From Longispora fulva (lineage in GTDB: Bacteria; Actinomycetota; Actinomycetes; Mycobacteriales; Micromonosporaceae), in NCBI RefSeq assembly GCF_015751905.1, contig NZ_JADOUF010000001.1, positions 4,092,001 to 4,156,000 on the forward strand: a stretch of DNA of 64,000 nt, read 5' to 3'. This document shows, piece after piece, positions 29,802-38,725 of the stretch. The notes below the pieces were generated by a model. The model had not been told where the DNA came from, did no database searches, and saw only the letters and a program-made list of their open reading frames with translations. The position numbers were made by a program, and so were the translations under genes. Position 1 is the stretch's first letter; every line of letters starts with the position of its first letter.

Positions 29802-32411
29802 ATGCCGGCAATCCGGGCAGCCACCGCCTTTGTCGAGCTTCGGGTGGGTGACACCTCGGTACTCATCCGGGGTGTCTCCGACGCCGCGAAGGAAGCCGCG
29901 CGTCGCGCGTCGCAGACCATCGCGGGGCAGATCTCCGCCAGCCTGGACCGGGCCGCGAGCAAGTGGGCCGAGACCGGCCGATCTATGACGGCGTCCGTCA
30001 CGCTGCCCATGCTCGCCGTCGCCTACGCGGCTACCCGCACGGGCGTCGAAATGGCGTCGATGTTCCAGAGCAGTGAGATCGCCTTCACGCGGTTCCTCGG
30101 CTCCACGTTGGCGGCTCAGCAGCACCTCAACGCGCTCAAGGTCATCGCGGTCCAGACCGGTGCGGACATCGAGGGGATGGCCAACGCGTCGGCCCGGATG
30201 ATGGGCATCGGCATCTCCGCCAAGGAGTCGATCAAGTGGATCACCGCGATCAACGACACGGTCGCGGCGTTCGGCGGTAATGCCGAGGGCGCGAAGCTCG
30301 CCATGCGGGCCTTCACGCAGATCCTCCAGAAGGGCAAGGTCTCCGCCGAGGAGATGACCGGCCAGCTCGGTGAGCAGTTCCCGGCCTGGGAGATCCTGAG
30401 CCGCGCGGTCGGCAAGCCGGTCTCTGAGCTTCAGAGGTTGGCCGCTGAGGGCAAGCTCCTGTCCAAGGACGTCCTCCCGGCGATGTTCGCGCAGATGCAG
30501 AAGGACTACGGCGGCTCGATGGCCGCCCGTCTGGACACCATCTCGGGTGCGTGGCAGCGGCTCAAGCAGACCGTGTCCATCAAGCTCGGTGAGGCGTTCC
30601 AGCAGGAAGGGTCATCGTTAGCGGCGTCGATCAACACGCTGACAGCGAACGTCCCGGCGTTGATGGAGAGCCTGGGGCCGATCATCACGGCGGCCATCGC
30701 CCTGGCGGTGTCCGCGACGCCGTTCCTGCGCACTCTGGCGGACGAGTTCAACTCCCTGTCCCCCGCGCAAAAGGAAGTCGTCGCGGGGGCCCTTGCGTTG
30801 TACGCGGCCACCGGCCCGCTGCTCACGGTCGGCTCGCGGTTCCTGTCCATCGGTTCCGGGGCGTTCTCCGCAGCGCAGAGCGTTCAGCGGTTCGTCACAG
30901 GGTTCCGCTTCGGCAATGAAGCCCTAGCGAAGGGCGCTCCCCTGGCTACCCGCTGGGGTGTCGCCATCGGGAACATCGCCGTCAAGGTGTCGGCCGGGTT
31001 CATCAACGGCGTCAAGGCTTTCGGCCTGGGCATCATGGGCATCGGCCGGGCGCTGATTCCTGTCATCGTCCAGACCTGGGCGTGGACCGTCGCGCTCCTG
31101 GCCAACCCGGTCACGTGGATCGTTCTCGGGATCGTCGCCCTGGTCGCGATCTTCATCATTTTGTGGATCAAGGTCCGTGCCTTCCGCGAATTTTGGCAGG
31201 CAGTCTGGGCCGCGATCAAGGTTGCGGCGCTCGCTGTATGGGGGTGGCTGAAGGCTGCCTGGTCCGCCACGGTCTCAGCGCTGGTCACAGCGTTCGAGTG
31301 GGTGCGCGTCCGGGTCGTCGCCATCTTCCAGTTTTTCGCCCCACTTTTCCGCGCTGCGTTCAAGATCTGGGGCGCACTGTGGTCGGCCTACTTCGCGATC
31401 GTAGGCGCGGTTTGGCGCGGGGTTTGGTCCATTGTGGTCGGTGTGTGGCGGGTGCTCTGGGCGTTCCTTGAGCCCGCGATCCGGGGCCTCGGTCTCATTT
31501 GGAATTTCGTGTTCGGGCTGGTGTCCGCCGGCTGGCGAAATTTCGTGACCGGCTTCACGATCATCTGGAACTGGCTGTACGCGAACGTCCTTCAGCCGGT
31601 CGGCGCGTTCCTGTACGCGGTCTTCGTTCAGCCGTTCGTTGACGCGTTCGCGACCCTGTCCAAATACTGGGGCTACTTCACTCTCGGCCTGTCGACTTCC
31701 TGGGCGTTGATCAAGGCAATCTTCGTGGCTGGTTGGAACTTCTGGGTGGGCGTCTTCCAGGGGCTGTGGTCCACGGTCTCTGACGCCTGGACCAAGGCGA
31801 GCAAGGCCACGAGTGACTTCCTAGCCGATGTCTACGCGTTCTTTCTCGATATTGAGAACAATGTAGACAAGGCCATCGCCGTCTTCCACGCTGCCGTCGC
31901 CTGGATCGTCGGCATCTTCGACAACGCGGTCAGCGCCGTCCGCGCCTGGCTCGACAAGGCCGCAGCGTTCATCACCGGCTTCGCGTCGAACCTGCAACAG
32001 GGCGGAAAGGACATCATCGACGGACTGATCCGAGGCATCCGAGAGCAGGGCGTCAAGATCTACGACGCGATCATGGGGCCGCTCAAGGGGGCTTGGAACA
32101 GCGCGAAGCAATTCCTTGGCATCAACAGCCCGTCGCGGCTCTTCATGGAGCTGGGCCGCTACACCACCGAGGGCTTCACAATCGGCCTCAACCAAGGCGC
32201 GGCAGACATCACCGGCGCGTCCTCCCGCGTGTTCGGCGGCAACGTTCAGCGGGCGGCAGGGACCGGAGCGCCGAACGTGTTCGACGCTCTCGCGCAGCTC
32301 ATCAACGTGAACGTCCAGATCGGAGACGAGCCGCTGCGCGGCATCGTGAAGACCGAGATATCCACCAGCGACCGCGCCAACGCGAGCGCTCTACGCCTCG
32401 GATACCGATGA
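29802..32411 (+). CDS. Tape measure protein
   Basis: About 869 residues, ATG 29802 nine nt after AGGAGG. Residues ~80-260 form the tape-measure domain (STLAAQQHLNALKVIAVQTGADIEGMANASARMMGIG...KGKVSAEEMTGQLGEQFPAWEILSRAVG). The central third has many hydrophobic, Trp-rich segments (IVLGIVALVAIFIILWIKV; FWQAVWAAIKVAALAVWGWLKAAW) for membrane insertion during DNA entry. C-terminus GINSPSRLFMELGRYTTEGFTIGLNQG is typical. Fixes tail length. Confidence 0.93.
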   Translation: MPAIRAATAFVELRVGDTSVLIRGVSDAAKEAARRASQTIAGQISASLDRAASKWAETGRSMTASVTLPMLAVAYAATRTGVEMASMFQSSEIAFTRFLGSTLAAQQHLNALKVIAVQTGADIEGMANASARMMGIGISAKESIKWITAINDTVAAFGGNAEGAKLAMRAFTQILQKGKVSAEEMTGQLGEQFPAWEILSRAVGKPVSELQRLAAEGKLLSKDVLPAMFAQMQKDYGGSMAARLDTISGAWQRLKQTVSIKLGEAFQQEGSSLAASINTLTANVPALMESLGPIITAAIALAVSATPFLRTLADEFNSLSPAQKEVVAGALALYAATGPLLTVGSRFLSIGSGAFSAAQSVQRFVTGFRFGNEALAKGAPLATRWGVAIGNIAVKVSAGFINGVKAFGLGIMGIGRALIPVIVQTWAWTVALLANPVTWIVLGIVALVAIFIILWIKVRAFREFWQAVWAAIKVAALAVWGWLKAAWSATVSALVTAFEWVRVRVVAIFQFFAPLFRAAFKIWGALWSAYFAIVGAVWRGVWSIVVGVWRVLWAFLEPAIRGLGLIWNFVFGLVSAGWRNFVTGFTIIWNWLYANVLQPVGAFLYAVFVQPFVDAFATLSKYWGYFTLGLSTSWALIKAIFVAGWNFWVGVFQGLWSTVSDAWTKASKATSDFLADVYAFFLDIENNVDKAIAVFHAAVAWIVGIFDNAVSAVRAWLDKAAAFITGFASNLQQGGKDIIDGLIRGIREQGVKIYDAIMGPLKGAWNSAKQFLGINSPSRLFMELGRYTTEGFTIGLNQGAADITGASSRVFGGNVQRAAGTGAPNVFDALAQLINVNVQIGDEPLRGIVKTEISTSDRANASALRLGYR

Positions 32412-32438
32412 CGGGGGACGCCTTGGCGCGTCCCCCGT
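32411..32438 (+). terminator. Terminator hairpin after the tape measure gene
   Basis: ACGGGGGACGC / GCGTCCCCCGT with a short loop, followed by TTTT that merges with palindrome A12. Confidence 0.65.
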
Positions 32439-32439
32439 T

Positions 32440-32454
32440 TTCAAGTGACTTGAA
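32440..32454. repeat. Family A palindrome site A12
   Basis: TTCAAGTGACTTGAA, 19-bp palindrome with flanks, 15 bp before the GTG of the distal tail gene and adjoining TGGAGGGAGG. Confidence 0.85.
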
Positions 32455-32469
32455 AATGGAGGGAGGACT

Positions 32470-33321
32470 GTGGACCCATTGACTCCCTGGTACGTGGACA
32501 TGCAGCGTCGAGCAATTTCGCTGAAGTTCACCGTTCCTCCGGGCGTCGGCACCGCCACAATCTCATGCGCGTATCGGGGCGTGTCCGGAAGGTCTCCAAC
32601 GTTCGACCCGTTCACCCTGGAGAAGCGGCCGGATCAATCCGTGTCGGCCATCAAGACGGATCTTGCGCCGCCGCTTGATACGACCTTCGGGTACACAGTG
32701 TTCGACGGAGGCAGTCCGCTACCCAATCCGGTGACGGGCTTTGACTATTTCGATGGTCACAACTTCCTCATCCCGTCCGGCGGATTCGCATGGGTCCGAA
32801 CGTCCGGTTCACCCAATATCACGGTTGCCCTCCTCATGGAGGGGCCGCCGACGCTGAAGTACGGCATCGAGGCAGCCACTTTCTACTCCGGAGCTGGCTA
32901 TATGGAGGGGCGCGCAGTCGGCGCATCCCTACCCCGACGCCAGCCCACCGTTTCGGTGTCGTTCCTGACGCTGTCCACGAGTGAGGCTCAGCGCCTACGT
33001 TCGCTGTTGACGCTCAATCCGCTGTATTTCCAGTGGCCCGCCGGGGCGTTTATGCCCGTAGCCGATGAGTGGTACCAGATCGGTGACGTTGACGAAGTCC
33101 CAATCAGTTTCGGAGATGCAACTCGGCGCTGGACAGCGGAGCTGACCCCAGTCACATCACAGGCGACCAAATGGACGGACTCAGTTCTGCCTCACTACTA
33201 CGAGTACGCCTATTTCTTCGCCACCTACCGCGACGCCGCGCAGCAGGCGTTCACATACGCGAAGGCCCAAGAGTACGCCCTGGGGCTCCTGGCCCCTCCT
33301 CTACCCAGACTGGAGCTTTGA
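32470..33321 (+). CDS. Distal tail / minor tail protein
   Basis: 283 residues, GTG after GGAGGGAGGACT. The position directly behind the tape measure gene, and a middle part with PRRQPTVSVSFLTLSTSEAQRLRSLLTLNPLYFQWPAG, fit Dit-like baseplate hub proteins of actinophages. Immediately followed by the next tail gene. Host specificity is not readable. Confidence 0.65.
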   Translation: MDPLTPWYVDMQRRAISLKFTVPPGVGTATISCAYRGVSGRSPTFDPFTLEKRPDQSVSAIKTDLAPPLDTTFGYTVFDGGSPLPNPVTGFDYFDGHNFLIPSGGFAWVRTSGSPNITVALLMEGPPTLKYGIEAATFYSGAGYMEGRAVGASLPRRQPTVSVSFLTLSTSEAQRLRSLLTLNPLYFQWPAGAFMPVADEWYQIGDVDEVPISFGDATRRWTAELTPVTSQATKWTDSVLPHYYEYAYFFATYRDAAQQAFTYAKAQEYALGLLAPPLPRLEL

Positions 33322-34515
33322 ATGGCGTTTGGCACCAAGCCGCTCAATCAACTGCTGGGAAATTCCGCATTCCTCAGCTTCAGCGCCGACATCTACCGGG
33401 GTCGGGCAATGATCTACATGAACGTTCCGGTACGTGGCGAGATCACGGGCACCATCGAGGCGAACTCCCGCCTAGGCGGGCGCATCACCATCCCGAACCC
33501 CGACACGGTCACCCCGCCGTCAGCTCTCGCCAAGACACTGGCCATCGGCACCGAATTCTACCTGTACGTGGACGTCAACAACGGAACCGACGACCACATC
33601 AGGTACCCGCTCGGGGTGTTCCACCCGATGTCTGTGGGCTACTCGCAGCCCACAGCGTCGTTCGACATCGAACTAGCGGACAGATGGGATTGGTTCCGGA
33701 TCTTCGACCTGCCCTTCTTCAACAACTGGGCTGGCGGGTACTTTTACTTCCAGCAAGATCAGTTCACGTTCGCGGACATGCTCAGTCGCGCGATGCTGCG
33801 AGTCCTCCCGGGCGTGCTGTCGGGCACCCTGGACATCGACTCCAGCAACATCCAGGTCAACAACAGCACGCTTCGAGTCCGCCCAGGTACGGACATCACA
33901 CGGCGTGCGTCGAGTGTGGTTGCGATTCTCGACCTGTCGCATTCGAACTTCGCGGACCTGGTGATGAGTACATCGGATCTCGCCGCGTTCTATGACCGTG
34001 AGGGCTACCCAACTCTTGACAAGTCGATTTACGCGCGCATCAAGGACGGCACTCACGATTGGGAACTGAACCCCGAGGATGCGCGGGTTGAGGGGTACAG
34101 CTTCAAGGCTGAGGGCTTCTACAACCAGGTTTCCGTGTCCTACCCGCATCCGACCTTGGGCAGTACCTACACGCAGGCTGCGGACGTCGATCCGAACTCC
34201 CCCACGTACCTGTTCGGGCCTGCCGGGTACCGCACCAAGCTCCTGGGCCATCTGCCCGTAGCCACCCAGGCGGAAGCCGAAGCGCTCATCGCGAACGTCC
34301 TCAAAATCGTGGTGAGCACGGACGCGCAGATGACCGTCACGATTCCGGCGTGCTGGGCGATCGACCCCGGCGACGTCATCCGCGTCATCAACCCCACCAA
34401 CGGCCGCGCCGCCAACTTTCTCGTCGCACAGATCACGTACCCGCTCGGCCCCGGGGTCACAAACCTGACCCTGGTCAAGTGCAGCGACTTCGACCAGCAG
34501 CCCTGGGAGGTGTAA
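33322..34515 (+). CDS. Minor tail protein
   Basis: 397 residues, ATG directly after the previous stop. LGGRITIPNPDTVTPPSALAKTLAIGTEFYLYVDVNNG and PLGVFHPMSVGYSQPTASFDIELADRWDWFR are typical of tail-tip proteins that follow Dit in actinophages. The C-terminal part is beta-rich (MTVTIPACWAIDPGDVIRVINPTNGRAANF). Probably part of the tail-tip hub (Tal-like position); no enzymatic domain visible. Confidence 0.65.
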   Translation: MAFGTKPLNQLLGNSAFLSFSADIYRGRAMIYMNVPVRGEITGTIEANSRLGGRITIPNPDTVTPPSALAKTLAIGTEFYLYVDVNNGTDDHIRYPLGVFHPMSVGYSQPTASFDIELADRWDWFRIFDLPFFNNWAGGYFYFQQDQFTFADMLSRAMLRVLPGVLSGTLDIDSSNIQVNNSTLRVRPGTDITRRASSVVAILDLSHSNFADLVMSTSDLAAFYDREGYPTLDKSIYARIKDGTHDWELNPEDARVEGYSFKAEGFYNQVSVSYPHPTLGSTYTQAADVDPNSPTYLFGPAGYRTKLLGHLPVATQAEAEALIANVLKIVVSTDAQMTVTIPACWAIDPGDVIRVINPTNGRAANFLVAQITYPLGPGVTNLTLVKCSDFDQQPWEV

Positions 34516-34800
34516 GTGTTCGACCTGATCAAGCTTCTCGCGTCCAGGTTCGACAATCCGGTCGCGGCGACCCAGCACAAGAAGAAGATCGCCATCATGC
34601 GGCGGGCACAGGCCACCTCGGCGGCTGACAACCCCTTCGTCATCATCGACGGCCCGGCGTTCCAGCCGCCCTGGAAGGTCGTCAAGGGAGTCACCCTCGC
34701 GGGCACCGTGGTCAACGCGAATGACGTCCTGGACTGCTGGAGCATCGGCATTCTCGCCGTGGCTGAAAAGCCTGACGGCAAGATGCTGGGCGAGGAATAG
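34516..34800 (+). CDS. Small tail-region protein (94 aa), unknown
   Basis: GTG immediately after the previous stop with TGGGAGGTGTAA upstream. KKKIAIMRRAQATSAADNPFVIIDGPAFQPPWKVVKGVTLAG suggests a beta-rich structural piece. Last gene of the structural arm before a terminator. No further fiber or host-range gene follows, so receptor binding must reside in earlier tail genes or the fiber proteins. Confidence 0.6.
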   Translation: MFDLIKLLASRFDNPVAATQHKKKIAIMRRAQATSAADNPFVIIDGPAFQPPWKVVKGVTLAGTVVNANDVLDCWSIGILAVAEKPDGKMLGEE

Positions 34801-34827
34801 CCCAGCCAACCAAACAGCGCACGACGT

Positions 34828-34850
34828 GGAGCCTTCGAGGCTCCTTTTTT
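34828..34850 (+). terminator. Rho-independent terminator after the structural arm
   Basis: GGAGCCT-TCG-AGGCTCC followed by six T. The clearest intrinsic terminator of the prophage; separates tail and lysis genes. Confidence 0.85.
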
Positions 34851-34876
34851 CATGCCCAAATACTGGAGGAGAGCAC

Positions 34877-35617
34877 ATGTCCGAGGCTCCAGGCCTCACA
34901 GCCCTCAAGAACTTCATGCAGTCCAAGGGCATCGCCTGCCTTGGCATCATCGGAGACCCCCGCACCCACAGCTACGGCTACCACCTCGCTCCGTCCCTGC
35001 TCCCGTCCACGGACTACTCCCTGCGAGGTGAGGCCAACCGGCCCGTGGGCGACCACTCGTGCGCCATCGACATCGGCATGTCCGGCTGGGACGGCCGTGG
35101 CTGGCTTCGCTGGTTCATCGAGCGCTGCCGCAACGACGTGTACAGCGGCATCTATGAGGTCATCGGCTCCTACGATGGCCGCTCGGTGCGGTACTGGTCG
35201 GACGGCACCAACTGGAACACCGATGGCGTTCCCTACACCGGCTCGGGTCACGACACCTGGGTTCACGTCGGGATCTACCGCAGCACCGCCCTCCAGGACC
35301 GTACGAACTGGATCGCGGACTTCCTCGGTGCCAGCGTCCCGACCCCGCAGCCCCCGAAGCCTCCGGCCCCGTCGTACCCGGCCTGGCCCGGTCGGGAGTT
35401 CAGCTACGCGCCCGGCCGTCCGCAGATGCACGGTGGCGACGTGCAGACCTGGCAGACCCGCATGGCACAGCGCGGCTGGTCCATCGGTGTTGACGGCTGG
35501 TACGGCCCGCAGTCGGCGGGCGTCGCTCGGGCCTTCCAGCAGGAGAAGCACCTCCAAGTGGATGGGGTGGTGGGTCCGCAGACGTGGGCGGCTGCGTGGA
35601 CCGCTCCCGTCACGTAA
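34877..35617 (+). CDS. Endolysin: N-terminal peptidase-like domain plus peptidoglycan-binding domain
   Basis: 246 residues, ATG after GGAGGAGAGCAC. Residues 1-150 contain YGYHLAPS, GDHSCAIDIGM and DTWVHVGIY, the spacing of His/Asp/His metal ligands in M15-type or related actinophage peptidases (assignment tentative). A Pro-rich linker follows. The C-terminal PGBD1 domain is GGDVQTWQTRMAQRGWSIGVDGWYGPQSAGVARAFQQEKHLQVDGVVGPQTW. Degrades the cell wall at lysis. The end overlaps the next frame if that gene starts early. Confidence 0.8.
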   Translation: MSEAPGLTALKNFMQSKGIACLGIIGDPRTHSYGYHLAPSLLPSTDYSLRGEANRPVGDHSCAIDIGMSGWDGRGWLRWFIERCRNDVYSGIYEVIGSYDGRSVRYWSDGTNWNTDGVPYTGSGHDTWVHVGIYRSTALQDRTNWIADFLGASVPTPQPPKPPAPSYPAWPGREFSYAPGRPQMHGGDVQTWQTRMAQRGWSIGVDGWYGPQSAGVARAFQQEKHLQVDGVVGPQTWAAAWTAPVT

Positions 35618-35631
35618 ACCGCCGGGAGTGG

Positions 35632-36555
35632 GTGAGGCATCGGGTCAGGGTCGTTGCGGTCTCTACGGGGATTTCAGCGGCCCTGCTCGCCGCCCTCCTA
35701 CCCGCCCCCGTCCAACCGGCACCCGTCAGCACCACTCGACCCGCCGTGAGCACACCGAGCCCGACGCCTAGCCCGACTCCCCCGCCCTGCCAGGAGCCGA
35801 GCTACCTCGGATTCGGCTGCGATTGGGTCAGCCGCAAGGCCGCCATCGAAACTCTCATCGCTTCAGCCCCGGGCCATCCGGCCCTGATCCTCCACGATCG
35901 ACTCACGGGCACCGAATATCAGGCGGGGCCGACCGACCGTGCGAGCTGGACGGGCTCAACCATCAAATTGGCACTGGCCCTGGTCGCCATCGAGACCGAG
36001 CGTGAACGGGGCCAGCAGCTCCCCTCCCGTACCTCCGAAGACATCGCCCTGATGCTCTCCGTCAGCGACGATGCTGCGGCTTCGCGGATGTGGAGCCGCT
36101 ACGGCGGTACACGCCTCCTGACCATCTTCCGAGAACGCTTCGGCATGGCAGGGCTCGTCATGGCCGGCTCAAACGGCGACTGGGGAGCGCTCACCTGTGT
36201 TCCCGCCGATCTCACAGCCCTTGTGCTCTACCTACTGGACCACACCAGCCCCGAGACCCGAGCGAATCTCACCCACGCCATGCGCACAGTCGGGGACATC
36301 CAACGGTGGGGCGTATGGGGAGCTGGGCCGAACATGCGACCCGGCGTGAAAGACGGCTGGCTCCACACCGCCGGTACGTGGACCGTCGCCACGGTCGGCT
36401 TCGCTGGCCCTGATGAGCGCTACGTCATCTCGATCATGTACCCGATGCCCGCAGGGCAGGACTCCCTGACCTTGGGAGCACAAACGCTCACCGATCTCAC
36501 AGCACTGATCTTCGGACGGGCAACGCCCGCACCCGCGATCATCCGACCAAGCTAA
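35632..36555 (+). CDS. Exported beta-lactamase-fold serine hydrolase in the lysis cassette
   Basis: About 307 residues from GTG 35632 behind GGGAGTGG; upstream in-frame starts reach 35584 inside the endolysin gene. Signal peptide or anchor RVRVVAVSTGISAALLAALLPA, then a Pro/Thr linker. Catalytic pattern: WTGSTIKLALALV (SxxK), MLSVSDDAAASRMW (SDN-like) and GVKDGWLHTAG (KTG-like, here KDG). This is the class A beta-lactamase/DD-peptidase fold (Beta-lactamase2). Between endolysin and holin, a role in wall processing is more likely than drug resistance. A host protein of the same type lies at 48052. Confidence 0.75.
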   Translation: MRHRVRVVAVSTGISAALLAALLPAPVQPAPVSTTRPAVSTPSPTPSPTPPPCQEPSYLGFGCDWVSRKAAIETLIASAPGHPALILHDRLTGTEYQAGPTDRASWTGSTIKLALALVAIETERERGQQLPSRTSEDIALMLSVSDDAAASRMWSRYGGTRLLTIFRERFGMAGLVMAGSNGDWGALTCVPADLTALVLYLLDHTSPETRANLTHAMRTVGDIQRWGVWGAGPNMRPGVKDGWLHTAGTWTVATVGFAGPDERYVISIMYPMPAGQDSLTLGAQTLTDLTALIFGRATPAPAIIRPS

Positions 36556-36570
36556 GGAGGAACACGTCTC

Positions 36571-36924
36571 TTGGCTACCGCAGACCTGCTCCCCGCACTC
36601 CTCGGCACAGGCGCGGTAACCACTCTCCTCGGTGCACTCCTCGGCCGCCGCCGATCAGCGGCGGAGATCTCCCGACTCCTCGCAGAACGAGACCAACTCC
36701 GCGCGGAAGCTACCAAGGCCATCACGGACGCCGCTGGGGCTCTGGTGGGCGAGTTGCACGCCGAGCTGGTGCGCCTGGCCGACGAGCTGTCCGAGACCCG
36801 CCAAGCCGCAGAACGCGCCGAGTCGGAATCCGCGAAGCTTCGCGCCGAACTCGCCGCCGCACGAGCCGAGATCACTGAACTCCGCGCACAGCTCACATCC
36901 CTCACCAATGGAAGGAACGCATGA
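36571..36924 (+). CDS. Membrane-anchored coiled-coil lysis protein
   Basis: 117 residues, TTG start after AAGGAGGAACACG. One N-terminal membrane helix (LPALLGTGAVTTLLGALLGRRR) followed by about 85 residues of heptad-rich coiled coil (LLAERDQLRAEATKAI...AAERAESESAKLRAELAAARAEITELRAQL). Topology resembles holin-partner or spanin-like proteins; overlaps the holin start by 4 bp. Confidence 0.65.
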   Translation: MATADLLPALLGTGAVTTLLGALLGRRRSAAEISRLLAERDQLRAEATKAITDAAGALVGELHAELVRLADELSETRQAAERAESESAKLRAELAAARAEITELRAQLTSLTNGRNA

Positions 36925-37178
36925 CCTACCTGACCTCTAAGGCTTTCTGGATCGCCACCGCTGAGCGAGGCGCTAAGACCTTCGCTCAGGCACTCGTGGC
37001 CGCGCTTACGGTCGGCCTGGCCGCTGGCGCTATCGGCGTGGACGTGCTCCGCGTCGACTGGATCACCGCCGCGTCCGTCTCAGCGGGCGCAACCCTTCTG
37101 TCCGTCCTCACGTCCATCGCGTCCGGTCCGTTCGGCCCGGCAGACTCCCCCAGCCTCACGAAGGCTGACCGCAGCTAG
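36921..37178 (+). CDS. Holin (r1t-like)
   Basis: 85 residues, ATG after GGAAGGAACGC. TYLTSKAFWIATAERGAKTFAQALVAALTVG, then two hydrophobic segments and a polar tail (PADSPSLTKADRS), the pattern of r1t-family holins (often starting with F/W-ERA.KT.AQ). Forms membrane lesions that release the endolysin. Confidence 0.85.
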   Translation: MTYLTSKAFWIATAERGAKTFAQALVAALTVGLAAGAIGVDVLRVDWITAASVSAGATLLSVLTSIASGPFGPADSPSLTKADRS

Positions 37179-37187
37179 AACACGATC

Positions 37188-37221
37188 GCGCCCCTCCTGG
37201 CCTCACGGCTGGGAGGGGCGC
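37188..37221. terminator. Bidirectional terminator between holin and integrase locus
   Basis: GCGCCCCTCC / GGGAGGGGCGC followed by TTTCGTT; lies between convergent transcripts. Confidence 0.75.
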
Positions 37222-37237
37222 TTTCGTTGTTGGGGCG

Positions 37238-37417
37238 CTAGGCGATGTCGCCCGCGCCGCCCATGATGGTGTTGAGCGTGAACGAGATTCGCTGTCGAAG
37301 CTCGCCAGCGGCTTCCGCGTCGCCCGCCTTCACCGCTTGCGCGTACTCGTCGACCGCGTTCATGACCAACTCAGTCGCCCAACCTGCCGACTCTTCAACT
37401 TCTTGCGGGTCACCCAC
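37238..37417 (-). CDS. Small phage protein (59 aa), unknown
   Basis: GTG 37417 after ACAGGAGAGAATCGA, and 20 bp after palindrome A13. The translation starts MGDPQEVEESAGWATELVMN and ends FTLNTIMGGAGDIA: short, acidic and helical. Good codon use and the standard palindrome-RBS-start geometry support it. Function unknown. Confidence 0.6.
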   Translation of the reverse strand: MGDPQEVEESAGWATELVMNAVDEYAQAVKAGDAEAAGELRQRISFTLNTIMGGAGDIA

Positions 37418-37437
37418 TCGATTCTCTCCTGTGTGGA

Positions 37438-37452
37438 TTCAAGTGACTTGAA
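37438..37452. repeat. Family A palindrome site A13
   Basis: TTCAAGTGACTTGAA, in the leader of the 59-aa gene and directly behind the stop of the next upstream gene. Confidence 0.85.
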
Positions 37453-37456
37453 ACAT

Positions 37457-38326
37457 CTAGTCGGGAATGCCGACAGCGTTCGGGTTCTTGCGCAGCGAGG
37501 CGAAAACGGCGTCACCTTCCACTTCAAACACGGCCGTCCACCCCCCTTCATAGTCCTCGTCCACCAACTCGATCCAGTAGGTGAGCTTGCACGAAGGGCA
37601 CACCGCTCGGTCCCCGAACTCAGCAGTCAGCGGGATCTCAATCAGCCGTTCACAGCAAGGCATCTCCGCACTGACATGGTGCTTCGCGCGGGCGTCGCCC
37701 GTGAGCCGTAGAACCTTGCGCCCGTTCACCAGCACAGATTTCGACACCCGCTCTGATGCGCCGATCACAGCCAGCTCGGGGGCCTTAGGCTTCGGCACCA
37801 CGGGACGCGGCGGGTCTGCCCACTGGGCCAGCCCATCGGCCAGTTGCCGACCTAGCCCCGGGTCCGCCACCACGACGCGGATGCGGTCGCCCTCCTCCTG
37901 GCCATCTGACCAGGCACGAATGACGTAGCCCTCGGTCCCGATGTGCCCTGCCAGGTTCTCATCAAGGACGGCGCGCAGCTCGTACGGCTCCGAGGGAGTG
38001 TCAGCGCCTTGCTTCCGGGTTGCGCCCGCCTCCCACTCCACCACTCGAAGCGCCAGAGCCTCCGAGCGGCGCTTCACCTCTTGGCGCTCTTCTTCCGTCT
38101 CGATCGGCCCACCGATCCACTCACGCATATAAAGGAGCGCGACAGCGTGGGCGAAGATTCCGAAGGTCGCTTGAAAGACCGCCTCAGCCAGCTTCTTACC
38201 GCCCACGGGCGAACGCCGCAGCGTCTTGCGGTACACCACCAGTGTTTCCCGTAACGCCTTGTGACCAAGGTGGTCCAGGTCGACCTTGAGCCGGTCGATG
38301 TCCTCGGGAGGCTCCCGGAACGTCAT
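37457..38326 (-). CDS. Phage protein with C-terminal zinc ribbon, unknown (289 aa)
   Basis: ATG 38326 after GAGGAGGGGTGACGCA. The helical N-terminal half contains a hydrophobic FQATFGIFAHAVALLYMREWIG. The middle is a mixed region. The C-terminus has MPCCERLIEIPLTAEFGDRAVCPSCKLTYWIEL, a treble-clef or ribbon-like zinc site. Located between holin and integrase, transcribed with the ParB-like gene 4 bp upstream. Could be a lysogenic-conversion gene; no evidence for a specific role. Confidence 0.5.
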   Translation of the reverse strand: MTFREPPEDIDRLKVDLDHLGHKALRETLVVYRKTLRRSPVGGKKLAEAVFQATFGIFAHAVALLYMREWIGGPIETEEERQEVKRRSEALALRVVEWEAGATRKQGADTPSEPYELRAVLDENLAGHIGTEGYVIRAWSDGQEEGDRIRVVVADPGLGRQLADGLAQWADPPRPVVPKPKAPELAVIGASERVSKSVLVNGRKVLRLTGDARAKHHVSAEMPCCERLIEIPLTAEFGDRAVCPSCKLTYWIELVDEDYEGGWTAVFEVEGDAVFASLRKNPNAVGIPD

Positions 38327-38330
38327 TGCG

Positions 38331-38705
38331 TCACCCCTCCTCAACTGCGATCAGGCACTTGATGGACTCCGCCTCTTCGGCGGTCAACAGGTAGCCGGGA
38401 AGCTCCCGGACTCCCAACACACACGCCTTGACCAGCCGATGACGGCCATCGGCGATGACCATGGTCGCCCGGTCCAGTTGCATGACAATGATCGGCTTCG
38501 TCAGGTCGACTTCCATAGCCCGCTCGCGGTCGACATTGCCCGGTGGGGGCTCAACCCAAGCCCCCGCCAAGGTCAGGATTCCTGCGTTCACAGCCGCCCG
38601 ATACACACTGACCGGCTGTGGTTCACGCTCCGATTCCTCGATCACCCGCAGCGCGGCGGCGATGGGGTACAAGAACGGCCCCAGCATGAAGACCTCAGAC
38701 ATCAT
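38331..38705 (-). CDS. Small ParB/Srx-like domain protein
   Basis: 124 residues, ATG after GGGGAAGC. TKPIIVMQLDRATMVIADGRHRLVKACVLGVRELPGYLLT is the ParB-N/sulfiredoxin fold with the DGRHR box. No HTH part, so DNA binding is not implied. The second ParB-fold gene of the prophage. Palindrome A14 lies 20 bp upstream, so this unit is under the same control as the early genes. Confidence 0.65.
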   Translation of the reverse strand: MMSEVFMLGPFLYPIAAALRVIEESEREPQPVSVYRAAVNAGILTLAGAWVEPPPGNVDRERAMEVDLTKPIIVMQLDRATMVIADGRHRLVKACVLGVRELPGYLLTAEEAESIKCLIAVEEG

Positions 38706-38725
38706 GCTTCCCCTACACGAGAGGG

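Noticed and set aside
35632-36555. Phage-borne antibiotic resistance beta-lactamase
   Set aside because: KDG instead of KTG, a membrane-anchor/linker layout and its lysis-cassette position speak for a wall-related hydrolase.
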